From positions 16,131,395-16,195,394 of the forward strand of contig NC_065878.1 in the NCBI RefSeq assembly GCF_933775445.1: DNA of 64,000 bases, given 5' to 3'. Positions 11,374 through 24,630 of the stretch are shown piece after piece; the first letter of the stretch is position 1; every line of letters begins with the position of its first letter. Below the pieces are notes generated by a model that was not told the origin of the DNA, made no database searches, and saw only the letters and a list, made by a program, of their open reading frames with translations. The stretch is from Argentina anserina (Eukaryota > Streptophyta > Magnoliopsida > Rosales > Rosaceae). The position numbers and the translations under genes are program-made.

Positions 11374-13695
11374 TCACTTATCTCCATTTATTCCAAAAAT
11401 TCGGACTTTGTGCATATTGGGGAATTTGGCAATCACTAAAACAATGACCGCAAGAGTGTTGAGAAAGAGCATCGGGTGCTGGTAGTCAGTTGTGTGTGAG
11501 GCAATTAAGTACCTAGCACAAAAAACGAAAATGAAAAATGAGAACCACCTGTTCTATATATGAATAGTTTTCAAAACGAGACCCTAATAAAATTCACATC
11601 AAGACCGGCAGTGACCAACTGAGTGATACCCCTAGAAGACATAAAGTTTGCATATTCACATGAGATGCGTAAGCACCAGCGGCATCAAAGAAAACTTACA
11701 AGTCTATTGAGACTACAGATAGCTTCTAATAGACTTGTTCTGAAGATATACTATCTAAAGTTCTAAACCTACAGAGTTATCTTTATATTTCTTCTTTCTC
11801 CAATTTAGCATGACTCCTGTCATACCCTGAGAACTAATATGCCCTTATTGGATGATCTGCCAAACTACACTCATAATTGAGTTGGCAACCAATCATAAAC
11901 ATACTACTGTGCAAGTTTTGCACATATCAAACCATACCAAATTCAAGATCTACTTAACATGACTCGGTGATTTTAAAACATACTCTCAAGGGAATTGTTA
12001 AACATAGTCTCTCGAGGGAATTCTCATGTGTGTGCATACAGATAGTACAATTTTAAGGGAAACCAAGAGGATTCAACCACACTCATATATGGGATACTGA
12101 ATTGATAAACTAGGCACATGCATGCATAGGGATGAAGGGACTCTAGGGAGAGAGCAAAATAGAGAAACTATATAGTATCATAAAAGTAAACTTACAGCAC
12201 CACGGGAACAACTGTCAAAAACTTCCTGTTGCGGGTGAGCTGCTTCCCATTATCCATCTGCTCCCACCATGTCAATCCATTGTAGATCCCCTGGTCTTCG
12301 GCAAAGGGAGTTCCTTTTTTCCAGTGGAAGAATTGATAAGTTACCTGAGAAGAATCAGACTCTGCAATTATAAAACATGGAGATGAAAATGATACTAACC
12401 TAGTAAAGGTCTCACTAACAAAGCAGAAGAATAAAGGATTCATATACATTGTATTTAAGCAACAGGCAGTATCGGCCTTAAGATAACAACTAAGGGATAG
12501 AGTGGTGCATGGTAAAAATGTTGTTGAATGACGCCCGTGTGTGGCAGACCATAAAGTTTACAGCCAAGTACAAGAATTTTAAATCAAAACTGACGCTATG
12601 TGAAGCAACTCAAGATGGAACAAGCCTGTTTGTTCCATTTGATCCCTCATTACTTCTAAAAAAGATATTCATTGGACTTCAAAATTAAAGTTAGGCTATT
12701 TGTAAACACCTACCTTTCCAAAAAAAAAAAACCTACATATCCAATAAAAACTGACTATTTCTTCCACTCCCAAGTCCCAGAAAAGAGGCACAATCAGCAC
12801 TAACTGAGAAGTGAATAAATACATGTTCTGATAAGATTAACAATGACAATACCCCAACCAGTAAAGAAACTGCTAAATATATATGTAACGACTGGGTCCT
12901 TTGATACCTTTTTCCTTCCAAAATCCTAGCCTAAGTCTCATTACATGGCTCAGTAAATGCAGTTTCTCAACATTCCAATCATTTACCATACGACTTGAAC
13001 AAAGCATTGATCTAATCAATATCCATGCAATAAGTCTCATTTTCTTAGCTAAACTCCTAAACATCCACCAGCTCACACCGACAACAAACTAATAGCTTGA
13101 AACAAATTCACCAGCTCCAGTCAAGAAATATACCGCCTGGGTTATGCTTTTCCCACACAACACATACTAAAACACTGCAACGCTGACAATTTCAGCTTCC
13201 AAATACAAAACACATGTAGAATTATGCAGCATAAACCCAATCACAGACATAAAAAACACATCAACGAGCTAAGCAATTGCAAAATGGATTCTCTACAAAA
13301 CTCAACTAAAAGGTAATTACTTGATTGATGCCACCATCATATAAACACCCCCGAATCACCAAAGTGAAACATTTCACAAACCCAAAAACCCAATTCAACA
13401 CAGCAATCACAAAGCCAGTAACACACATCTAAAACTAGAAGAAAAAAAACACATAATTCACAAATACAAATTACATAATTTTAAAGGATAGATATAAACA
13501 TATACATACCACGAAATGAGAGAGATTGACTATCGTCCAAGCCATGCCAGGAGAGCAGCCAAAGATCGAGAGCACAAGAAGCCAAGAGAAGAAGAGGATG
13601 AGAATATAGGTGGTCCAAACTCCAGGGTACATGAACCACTCTGTGTTCCTATTCAGATCCGCAGGAGGCACAGCTTTCACATACAGGCTCGCCAT
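11374..13695 (-). CDS. ORMDL (ORM1-like) family protein, ER regulator of serine palmitoyltransferase
   Basis: Three exons, 13510-13695, 12196-12344 and 11374-11512, join in frame to 157 aa, the usual plant ORMDL length. The start [20 protein letters not shown] is the family's N-terminal signature. Hydrophobic segments lie at about residues 27-46 ([17 protein letters not shown]), 49-68, 107-122 and 128-145, fitting a small ER membrane protein. The conserved loop HWKKGTPF...[19 protein letters not shown] is present, and the end reads [20 protein letters not shown] proteins bind serine palmitoyltransferase and restrain the first step of sphingolipid synthesis. All junctions are GT-AG. The upstream leader may hold a further non-coding exon, which I cannot place. 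Confidence 0.96.
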
Positions 13696-16481
13696 TCACG
13701 AATCAAATGTTTCTGGGTATTGATTCAGAGACCCTCTGGAGCAGAAAGTTTGAATCTTTCGTGGGTTTTGATTGAGATTGAGATTGAGATTGGAGAGAGA
13801 TAGATGAGTTCGACAATGCAAAACCCAAAAGCAGAGCGCTCTGTTTTTTTTTTCTCTGTTTAGCTTTAAATAGTCTTTATCAATATTATTGATTTTTTTT
13901 TCCTGGGGTAACGGTGGAGGCTTTATTGGAAAAATTATGGGGAGAGGAACTAACGACGACGTTTCGGGTGTGGTTGGAAATTTGGTTGGGGGAGTGGGGT
14001 TGGAATTTCCTACAGTTTAATTAAGGCAACTAATTTATTTCTTGGGGATGATAGTGTTGGTTATGGGATTCTGTTTATGTTAAAGACTTGAAGATTTAGA
14101 CCAACACCTACAATGAAAGAAGCATGATCAGTGTTTTATAGAATTCAACCTGCTTATAAGTAGAAACATGTATTACATCTTGATGGAAATGTTTACCATA
14201 CTAAATTATGGATGCAAGTTTTGTTTTCGAGTTCGAAAAGAATGATCCAAAATGGATCATGAATAAGTACTTTTCATCTTGTATGGGAGAAATTAGCCCT
14301 ACCACTAAATGATTAAAGCATGAAAAATTATGGTACCACATGAAACAACTTCTTAAAATACATGTGTGATAAGTATAGTTCACTAAATAAACGGAAGAGC
14401 CTTATAACGATGGAAATCGGATGATTATCAATTACATAAAGAACTGTCTTTAATTTTCTGGTTCGAGGATTAGGCCTATTGAACCAGGGTTACCTTCCTT
14501 TAATTGTCAGCCACTCAGCCCTAGTCCTAGAACTTTATCTCCATCACCAATCATTCAAAGAAGTGAATCTAATAGAAGTGAAAGTCTAAATCACAACTAA
14601 TCCAATAGAATGCTGTTGTCTTTAAAGCTAATGATGGAATAGATGGACAAGAACAAGTACATGTGTATTAGTATTAAACTGTTTGACGCACTTGAAGTAG
14701 ATATTAAAATGGACATCTCTTCTTTGACATTGTGGTCATCTCCTCGTAGCTAAGCATTTCAAGATTTTGCGGCTCAAAATTGAAATTGTCCTCGTTCAAA
14801 TTAACATACTATATAATTTGATATCGTAGCACATAGATAGAGTGATAGACACATAGTAATGGTACTCACTCCGAAATAAGAGCATAGTATTGGACGTTAA
14901 ATCACAAATACCAAGATAAAAACCAGGCTAGCTGCCATTTCTCCCATGCTTCGAGTACATACTTCTTTCTCATTATGAATAATTTCTTTCTTCATCAAGT
15001 AATATCAACTTTCGAAATCATTTTTGTCATCTCCATCTTCTAAATGACGACCCTTTAGAATATGCGTCACTAAACATATATTCATCATGACGGCAATGGC
15101 ATGGTGAGGCAATCAGAATACTAGATGTTAGACTCGTAGATACGACCCAGTTTATTACTACACAAACATGATCAGTCTTTCATTTCAATTCCCAGCTAGA
15201 CAAAGGAAACAAGAGGGAAATTGGAAGTAAGCGACGTTGCACGCGTAAATGTGATTAAAGTTGGATGCGATGTAGATGCATAGCACTGATAATTAGCACA
15301 CGGAAATGCAATACAAACTAGACGGTATATACCAAATTCTGTCAATGAAATGGCCGGTTTACGCCCTCTATATCTGCCACCTCTAAAAGCCGCGGATATA
15401 AATTTTGGGATGCATGGAACTAACTAGGTACATTAATTGGTAATGGGGATTCATGATGTAATAGAGATTAAATAAAATATTAGATAGTCTTCTGTAGTAG
15501 TGAGTGGACGTGTGCTAAAGAAGACGTATATACATAAACTTTGTAAGAAAGTAATTAGCTGCTTGATAATTGAAGCTGGTTATTAAATCCTATGAGCTAG
15601 TACCTACACTTTGTGCCATTAGTGAACACTGAGAAAAATAATAAATCAGGGCTTGTCTCCCATTGGATTCTTATCAATGTATGTTTCATATATATTATAA
15701 TAGAATGACCTAAATAAATGTTATTCATCTTTCAGTTCAGAAGTTCCTTTGAAAAAATCTTCCAGATCAGAAGTGAGTATTCTTTCCACTTAACTGGGTG
15801 TTTTCGAAGATTACAAATGCTTCTCCAAATTAGATAACCGCACTAAACAGTGTAATAAGTATAATTAATTAGGTATATTGACCTAAAGAATTGCAGCATT
15901 CTATTGCAATGCTGCTTACATCAAATGATTGGGAGTCGGTTTGCTTCTGGGATTGCTTCAATATAATTTTTAGCCAAGTGCACCTTAATTAATTAATGCA
16001 CTAATGTGAGAGTGTCATATAATAAGGACTCGATCAATTTCAATTTTCTGTTGTGAAAGATCTTAATATGATCAATAATATTGGCAATAGCAAAAGAAAC
16101 TGCAAAGAAATAGCTAGACCAACAATGTAAATGTAAATAAATTCCTTGTGTGCAAAGTTAATTGAACCTTCAGCAATCTTTCCTAGCTTTTTTTTTTTAA
16201 TCAAACCGTCAACTCATTTATATTTCAGCAGGCATAACCAAGATAACACACATGTATGCCGACAATAAGAGTTACATTTTCTAGCTCAAATAAACTAACT
16301 ATCCATAAGTAAAACTAGCCAATAATTAGCTATCCTTAGGTAAAAACTAACAAACAAAAGTCAAGATTCACCCACATTTTTTTGGTCATGAAATACAAAA
16401 TTAACAGAATACATATGATGTAAAAGACATGAATAAATTTTAACAATTACACCATTGTACCGCTGCGACGTGCGATTCAAA
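13696..16481. other. Intergenic, no gene seen
   Basis: Begins with the ORMDL promoter and 5' leader (near 13700-13900). The remainder, up to the gag-like fragment at 16482, is AT-rich without coding features, tRNA or clear transposon ends. Confidence 0.45.
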
Positions 16482-16981
16482 CTATGTTTGTTGAGGAAAG
16501 GGAGCCCGCTCCTGCTCTGCTGAATTACCTTCTCTGGAGACACCTACTGAGTCTTGGTCCCCTACTTCCATTGGTGCCACCATTGGAGCCTCCAGCCCGG
16601 CCACAAGAGGCTGAGGAGGAACTAATGACCCAGCTTTAGTCTTCTTCTTCTTAGAAGCCAACTTCCTGTCATAAACTTTTCTTGTGCTAGTACCGCCCTT
16701 GAAGATCCGATCACGGTTAGCCGCCTTATCAAACTGGAACAAAAACGCTCCTTGGCATCATGAACGCTCAAGCCTCGCCTGAGACACCATATGGAGGAGA
16801 TAGAACCCTTGAAGCCCGGATACCGAGCCTTAGGGCCGAGCAGTCGACCAACAAGGTAGGCGTGTCGTGACGTTACTGCCGTGCTAAGAACCTCCCGCGT
16901 CGAACCAGCAGAGCGCATCGAAGGGCCACCACCGCGGGAGGCAGAAACATTGGAAAGGGGATATTGGTTTTGATCGGCCAT
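16482..16981 (-). pseudogene. DUF4283-like retroelement gag/ORF1 fragment, frameshifted
   Basis: From 16981 the minus strand reads MADQNQYPLSNVSASRGGG, then a stretch like the DUF4283 domain found in plant LINE ORF1/gag-like proteins (LVGRLLGPKARYPGFKGSIS). It continues in the next frame with FQFDKAANRDRIFKGG at about 16742-16690. A single-base change near 16740 splits the domain. The expected middle of the protein is missing, and a Lys-rich tail follows directly. No reverse transcriptase is nearby. Probably an internally deleted retroelement relic or captured N-terminus; moderate support. Confidence 0.5.
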
Positions 16982-17553
16982 AGCCGATAGGTGAGGAAGA
17001 TTTTGCCGAATTTCTCAAAAACCCTAGCGGCTATGATTGAGAGAAAACGATAGGGGAGGAATACTAGGTAAGTCTTGAGATGACATGCTTATCTTTCCTA
17101 GCTTATTGACGATCTTAAACTTACACTTAATGCACCAGTTTAATTATACTCCTCCTAAAAAACCTATTATATAGTTATTTTCGTTCGGAAGAGTGACTCA
17201 CTGCATCTCAGTTTCTTCACTCAAAGGAGATAAGAGCGCTGAGAAATTGTTAATTCAAAATTAATTAGTTAAACAAACATAATGCATGGTGATGACGCTT
17301 TTTGCAAGTGTTTATCACATTGTTTAGTCATGTTGTCTTTTAAGTGCTCAAAGAATTGAAAATTCATGTAAACAATGTTCAAATTGTAAACTTACCAGCA
17401 GCCTTCTATTCTTCTTTTAACTTCAAGTCCCTGGTGACTGCCATATAAGCATGGCTACAGGCTACTGACTCACACAGCTAATAAGCAATTAAGCACCTCA
17501 ATTAATTAGTCTTAACTTCCCAATTCTGTTCTTTTTGTTTCAGTCCTTCCAAC
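16982..17553. other. Spacer upstream of ALMT pseudogene
   Basis: Former promoter and leader region of the ALMT-like gene. No feature recognised. Confidence 0.4.
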
Positions 17554-19502
17554 ATGGTGAATGAAAAGGATGTGCCGGAGAATTCGGAGTCGAGTATCAA
17601 TGTGGCTGATGGGACAAACCAATTGGGAGCAGTTCCACAACTGAGGCTAGTTGAAAAGGCATGGCTTGCATTAAAATGTGAAGTTGGAGGTTTGATATTG
17701 AAGATTTGGAGATTTTTAGTGAAGGCATGGAATTTAGGAGTTGCTGAACCTAAAAAGGTCATTCATGCTGTCAAAGTTGGGTTGGCTCTTACAATTGTGT
17801 CACTTTGTTACTATACGAGGTCTTTGTATGAAGGTGTTGGAGGGAATGCTATGTGGGCAGTTCTGACTGTTGTTGTAGTGTTTGAATCTTCTGTAGGTGA
17901 GTAACTGAGTACTAACTGATTCTAAGGCATATCTTGATTGATCAATTTACATGCATCAATAATCATTTTAAAGTACTAAATTTAATTTGGTACATCATAC
18001 ATTTATTTTGCAGGGGCAACACTATATAAAAGCAAAAATAGGGTCACCGCAACTTTTTTTGCTGGATCACTTGGCTTAGGTGTGCATTGGTTTTCTTCCA
18101 AGTCAGGAGAAAAATTCGAGCCCATAATTACTGGAATCTCAGTTTTCTTCTTAGGTATGTAAAATCTGTTCTCATTTACAGATTTTTTCGCTATATATAA
18201 GCGTCCCAGCTACAAATGACATGCATGATTGCATGCTCATGTAACGCTCACATTTCAGCTTCAGCAGCAACCTTCTCTCGCTTTATCCCATCTGTCAGAT
18301 CCCGATTTGATTATGGTGCTCTCATATTCATCCTCACCTTCAGCTTAGTTTCAGTTTCGGGGTATCGTGTGAATGAAATATCTGAGTTGGCCTTCTAAAG
18401 CTGTTCACCATTTTCATTGGGACCTCTTTCTGCATTCTGATTAGCTTTTTTTTCTATCCCACTTGGGCTGGTTCTGAGCTGCATCGTTTGATCTATCGGA
18501 ACCTTGACAAGCTGGCTGATTCCTTGATGGTATGTTCATCTCTAATAACTGTGCAAAATAATTTTCTTCTGCTTTACTCTGGTGTCTTAGCTAGAAGAAA
18601 AGATACTAATTAGTGAACAAGATGTTGGTATTTTGTTAACTTTACAAATTATACAGGTTATGTGACCAATTACTTTGAAGACAGAGAAATTGTGGCTGAA
18701 GACTCCAATCATAGTAAAGCAATTAAAGGGTACAAGTATGTGCTTGATACAAAGGCAACAGAAGACAATTTGGTAAGTGATCGAGTTAGGTTGAAGTGAA
18801 TAATCAAGAATGATTTTAATATGCTGGCTAAAAACTACATTGTTAATTCATCTTCTCAGGCTAAATTTGCAGGATGGGAGCCTGCACATGGTAGTTTTGA
18901 TTTCTATCATCCATGGAAACAGTACTTAAAGATTGGTGCATCAATTCGTAGCTCTGCATATTGCATTGAGGCTCTTAGTGGTTGCATGGATTCAGAAGTA
19001 CTTCAGGTAGGACTTCACCTAGAAAATAGTTGAATCTTCAGAAGATCTGTTATGTAACCGGTTTCTTACTAAGCATATTACTTGTAACTGTGGCAGACAC
19101 CGGGTATTGTGTACCTCAAGAAGCATTAGGCACTGCCTGCAAGACAATGAACAAAAGTTCTTCAAATATCTTAAGAGAATTGGCAATAACACTTAAAAAC
19201 CATGACAAGGTCATCCAAGATGGGTTCATTGGTCAGGGAAATTAATTTTGCAGTGCAGCAACTTCAAGTTTCTTTGAAATCTATACCGAGCTCCCTCATT
19301 GGTCCAACATCAGAAGAAACTGCTGATGAGCCCTTCGGAAAAACCCTAACACCATTAGTGGAGGTCATCCCACTGACCACTTCAGTGTCGTTTGTTAATA
19401 GAAAATGCAGCAAGAATCAATGGGATTGTAGATGCAGTCAATGAGCTAGCAGGCATGGTTGATATGAAGCATGTGAATTCAAATAAAAAAGCAACACAGT
19501 AG
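17554..19502 (+). pseudogene. Aluminium-activated malate transporter (ALMT) pseudogene
   Basis: Exons follow the ALMT family: 17554-17896, 18014-18154, 18259-about 18530, about 18657-18772, 18860-19006, then about 19094-19502. The N-terminal membrane region is clear ([37 protein letters not shown]). The C-terminal half has the conserved WEP motif (FAGWEPAHG) and HPWKQYLKIGA. ALMTs are anion channels for malate and other organic anions. This copy is broken: a base is lost near 18392-18399, giving an early stop after ISELA; the exon 3/4 join near 18530/18657 is one base out; frame changes occur near 19195-19205 and 19385-19392. The unshifted tail reaches a stop at 19500-19502. Splice sites survive, so decay looks fairly recent. 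Sequencing errors cannot be excluded for single sites, but four is too many. Confidence 0.88.
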
Positions 19503-19716
19503 ATACAAAAACCACAAAATGATCACTGTATCATGCATTTCTATCTAGACTTATTATAAGATAAGAAAGGGTTTGGCTTCTCCGGACACGGCCACAAGTT
19601 AAGCAAGTGTGTCATGTATGCATCAAAGCTACATTACAGTCTGCGCATCTGTTTGCGAACACTCCGAACTTGCCTTTCAGTTTGTGCTCCAATGCTTCAA
19701 TCACCGCACTGACTGA

Positions 19717-20902
19717 GGGGAGTGTATTATATATGAATTTAGAAATCTATGGAATTCAAAAGTCTAGATGTATTCAATACAGATTTTTAATTATCCATAC
19801 AAGTCTAAGTGTATTTAATTCGGATTTTAAAAAGTCATTATGGAATTCATGAAAGTATGAGGGTATTCAATCATGACTTTTTTAAATGAATAGAAGTATG
19901 TAGACATTCAAATTATCATTCATACTTATGAAATTATAAACTCATGAAATCTCATGAACCTTGTAGTGTTAATTATACACATCACAATCCAAAAATTTTC
20001 TAACCTCTAGATCAAATATTTTCATGGACTTTTCAGTGGACTTTTCCGTGAACTTTCTCATTGTATTTTTTTTTCTCCACCATTTTTCTTTATTTTCTTT
20101 TTTGTCTTTTCTTTACCAATTCTTTTCCTACAACCCAACATGTTTATTCAACCTATGATCTCATTATTGTTTTCTTCTTTTTTATGTTATGTTCTTAGAT
20201 TGTATCTTTATACTTATTAAAATCTCATTCTCATATGTGGACACATGCCCAATGCTAACAATAAAAATAATGACAATGAAAGAAGTACATAAGAAAAAAG
20301 GAGAATAATAATCATATCAATATTTTATGAACACCGACTTCTTTAGCTTAAAACTTCCGGAAGAATTTATTTACTTTCATTTCTTTAGTACCTATTGGTT
20401 GATATATTAAATTTAAGAGTTTATTTTATTTTCTTATAAATAATCAAGATTTTCTAATGTCTTTGTAATAGATACAAGTTATACAACCAATAAATATGCT
20501 TAGAACAAAAAATTATTCGTAGAAAAGTTTTCTTAGCATGCATTAAATCCTCGTCCAATAACATCCACAAGGTGTCAGAGAACCCATAAGGCCAACCTAG
20601 ATGCTTAAGGCACGGCCGGGAGTGAAACAAATTATCACAGAACCATGAGCTTGTAGTTGAGAGACATGGTATGCACATACATTATGAATATTGAGAAATG
20701 TATAGAAGTCGATCAATATGAGTTATGTGGATTTCATGAATCAATAAAAATCTGTAGAAATCAGCTAAAAATTTGTGGTTGAAATAAGTCATTTTAACAA
20801 TTCTATAAAAGTCTGTGTACTTTTTAAATAGTATGTGGACTTTTCAAAAAATCTGCCAATTAAAATAAGTCAACACAAATATATATATACAAAACACACC
20901 CC
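19717..20902. mobile_element. PIF/Harbinger-like non-autonomous element
   Basis: Ends are inverted: GGGGAGTGTATTATATAT at 19717 and, reversed, GGGGTGTGTTTTGTATATAT from 20902. The three-base flanks TGA and TAA resemble the TWA duplication of PIF/Harbinger elements after one change. Subterminal sequence is rich in repeated ATTCAAT/GACTTTT/AAGTC motifs on both sides, as in such MITEs. No transposase coding was seen in the 1.2 kb. Open frames inside (20454-20678) are not recognisable. Confidence 0.6.
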
Positions 20903-21183
20903 TAAATATCTATTTAACATTTTATGACAGCAAATTTATTCAATTCAGAATAGATATTGAAAGGGTATGTGCGGCTATTACCACCCTGCAAACTACTTGC
21001 TTACCCAACATACTCTTCTCACCGGAAATTCCTTTAGGCTGTTAATATAACTATATAAGAATATTTCTCTAAAAATAAAAAATTATATAAGAAATAAATG
21101 TGCATATACACACAATAGCCATGGATGAGCACAAGAAGATAATATATATTTTTTGTGATATTCTATGTTAAAAAAAAAGTAAC
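20903..21183. other. Spacer between two DNA transposons
   Basis: AT-rich sequence; no feature seen. Confidence 0.4.
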
Positions 21184-21197
21184 TGTCACTACCAGAA

Positions 21198-21640
21198 TTA
21201 ATGACTTAGATGACAACGATATTTCGTCGCCTAAGATCTTATTTTCGTCGTCTTACGTCATTAGGCGACGAAATTTTTGTCATCTAAGTTTCGTCAAGTA
21301 GACGCTGTTACTTAGATGACGATATTAGGTATTTCGTCGCCTAAGCTCACATGTAAGATGTCAAAACTACGCCCGTCACGTTTTTACTAAGATGACGAAA
21401 TTTTAATACTTAAATGACGACATATTTGTTGTCGCGTTACTACTAAAGGGACAAGGTGTAATTCCTAAGTGACGAGATGTATTATGTCACCTGATATCTA
21501 AGATGACGAATTGCAGTACTTAGACGACAACTTATTGTCGTCACTATGTTTGTTAGCCAACGAATTTTGATGATCTATAGTTACGAAATTTGTCGTTAAC
21601 TTAGGTGTAAGACGACGAAATATAAGCCAACAAGAAGAGT
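21198..21640. repeat. CACTA subterminal repeats, left
   Basis: Clustered variants of a 10-14 base motif such as CTTAGATGACGA, TTTCGTCGCCTAAG and GGCGACGAAAT in both orientations. Typical of the cis region needed for CACTA transposition. Confidence 0.85.
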
Positions 21641-21966
21641 TTGTCACCTTACTGTTCTTATTTATTTTTAATAATTATATATAATTTGTATTAAATGGAT
21701 TATAATTTGAATCTAATATAATAAATCAAATATTGATGTGAATGCACAATTTCAAACAAGATTATCATATATATATAAAGGGTCTCTTGAGTACAATTAC
21801 CTAGCTAGCAAGAAAGTTTTTGTAGATCATTGAGTTTAGATGGTGATCTACACCCATATATCATATACAAAAGATCATATATAGAGGATGATCTACCTCT
21901 GTACAAAAAATTATAGTGCTAGGCTAGTACACAGTACACAGTACACAGTTTAAGCAATTAAGAAAT

Positions 21967-24312
21967 TCAACTAGCAATGCTAAGGGAACCATTCTCACCA
22001 CCTTCATCCTCATCTTCATTTGAGGGAGGCTGAGGCTGAGGCGGGAATGATGGTGGCTCACATCCAAATGTCTCCAACATGAAGTTCATCACCCACTTGA
22101 GCTTCTCATTGGCTTGTACAAATTCCTCTCTTGCCTTCTGAGCCTCCTCCTTCGCTTCTTGGGCTTCTTGTTTAGCTCGTTCGACCTCCTCATCAATCAT
22201 GACAGCTGATTGGCGACATGAGGCTAAAACATGTGATGAAGAAGTCACACCAAAGCTGCCTGCTCCTCCCAACCCCCGAATATGACCATTGTTCCGATGT
22301 CCCAGTGCATCTCGAAGAACTTGAGCTTGAGTGGGAACGTCAAAATAGTTTATATACATCTCCTCCGGATGGTCAGGGTGCTTCTCCTTCACCTCTCTCA
22401 TCATCTTGTTGAACTCCTCATTAATCTTCTTCTGCATATTAAACAATAGCACTTTATTAAGTCATTAAGGAGCATCAATCTCTAAAAGACATGGCAGCAA
22501 CATATTGATATGTTAAAGGTGACAATGGTGCTGATGTTAAAGGTGGCATCAAACTTCTAGTGTGTGAATGTTGGCTTGTGACATTAAACTTCCATAATGT
22601 TGTGCTCAGGGAGATACAAAGCATTTATTGTTGGCTCATCTTTTTGACAAACCATGCTTTCTAGGACTCTTGGCAGTGCAGGTAACAGTTGTTTTCTTTT
22701 AAGTATTGCTAGGTAGCCCTTAGATATCTAAATATTTTGTCTGAGCATAAAACAAACACATGATGGAATTCAGTTCTTATACCAAAGGGAAAAACCAGTA
22801 AGGCACATATATCCTGACAAAGTTGTGTGATAGATCAATAGAATTATAGAAGTGATAAAGGAAACTATGCTCAAATCAAAGGCAACTATGGTACAGTATG
22901 TGCAAAGATTACTGGACCAGATCTGGTCATACTGTGCTCAAATCAAAAGCACAAAACCGACATACATACATCAATATGATTACTATTATATTTGTGATCT
23001 GACATGCTTGTACACCCACAAACAAGGACATAAATCTAGATTATCATAACAAACATCATAAACTCATCATACAAAATGCAACCATAGTATGAGATTTTTT
23101 TTAATAATATCAGTCCCATCTTTCATCACAAAACATAAACCACAACAACCATTTTATTAAATACTAACTTACTATATTGTCAGCTGCTTCCTTATTTTTG
23201 GTAGCGTCATACACTCGAGAGTAATTAGAAAGGATCGGGATGGGGTCATCCTGGGCTCTAAGCTCTTCCGCACTGCGAATGAAAGACTTTGCCCCAGTCT
23301 TGTGATGTAAAGTCTTCTTATGTCGGTTACTCTTGTTGGCACAAGATTGTTTCTGTGAATCAAAACATAAAACTTTTCATATATAAATGAAATTGTCCAG
23401 CATGTTTCTAAAATCATCACATTTATATAAATAACTAACCTGAAATTTATCAGACTTAAAGTGGCTACAGAGATACTGCCACTGGTCCAACCTATGCAGG
23501 AACTCTGCTGGTACATCCTCGTCGCCATCTTTTTCCCATTCAGCTTTAATATCGCACTTGAAGTTCCTGTAAGCAGTGTCGGCAATCTTGCTTATCCATC
23601 CCCACTCTGGAGACGAGACGCCAAAGTTGAACTCATAATAGACCTTTTACAAAAAAGAAACAATGACAATGAAGACATGTGAAAACGATCATAAATAAAT
23701 AGATAGATTTGAAATTAACATTTTACCGAGAGTTCCGCTGGAACCTTCTTCTTCTCTTCATTGTCAAGCGCCTTCCAAGAAGGCTTCATCAAAGCAATGG
23801 AGTCTCGTACGATGTGGCCAATATCGTGAGTCAACATACTGTGTACGCTAGCGTTCATCGGGCCATTCAGGAAATTAGGGTCCCAAATGACTTTGATCTT
23901 CCGTCCAGTGCTCTCTACAATCTTCTGAGCCTTCATGCCCGTCACCAACCCACGAGTGCGTTTGGGGGGAGGTGCTACAATACAATGTTTAGATAACTTG
24001 GGAATTTATCATTTAGAATAACAAAATAAGTTGTTAACTTTCAAAATTTGATTCGGGTGTTGTAACATTACCTCCTTCGGAAGGTTTTTTCCGCCGACAA
24101 CTCTTTGGCTTGGATAAGCAGTCACTATGAGTAACAGAAGTTGATGAAGGAGGGGCTGAATTTTCATCTAGCAGTGGGGGAGGGACAGGGGGTGTTGAAC
24201 CCGGTGGAGGCACAATGTTAGAAGAACTAGAGTACTGCTCAGCCAACTCACGAGCTAGTTGGCGGCATCTTGAACCTGTAAATTGAAGAAGTTTGGAATT
24301 AGAATACAACAA
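21967..24312 (-). CDS. CACTA second gene, Ptta/En/Spm plant transposase (Transposase_24-like)
   Basis: Exon-like blocks on the minus strand, each with plausible GT-AG edges: about 24069-24276 (Pro/Ser-rich), 23727-23974 (APPPKRTRGLVTG, then GRKIKVIWDPNFL), 23440-23643 (FNFGVSSPEWGWISKI), about 23175-23353 (RHKKTLHHKTGAKSF) and 21967-about 22441. The core, with SPEW/W and NR/KKTLHHKTG-like motifs, fits the plant transposase family that pairs with TNP2 and is thought to bind element ends. The last exon has a coiled coil of about 45 residues rich in EEVERAKQEAQEAKEEAQ, then a Pro-rich and acidic tail. No stop was noticed inside the blocks. The 5' exon is not defined, so the full protein is uncertain. 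Confidence 0.75.
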
Positions 24313-24469
24313 TCTTGTAAAATGTCTATGAAATGCTTAAATGAAAAGGATTGAGACTGGTACAGAATGTAGTGCTACATAATGATACAGTAAGAGCATG
24401 ATATGGTTATTCATAGATTCATAGAGTAAGTGTATAACTAGTGTGGTTCTTGCAGTATTAATCGTATGT

Positions 24470-24595
24470 TTAGATTATACACTCATCTACAATGTATGAC
24501 TCTGCTATTGATCCTTCCGAGCAACTATTGTTCATAACATATTTTTTGTATTGCCCAAGTTGCCTAAAAATAACACAAGCATTTAGTCAAATACC

Positions 24596-24630
<35 letters not shown>

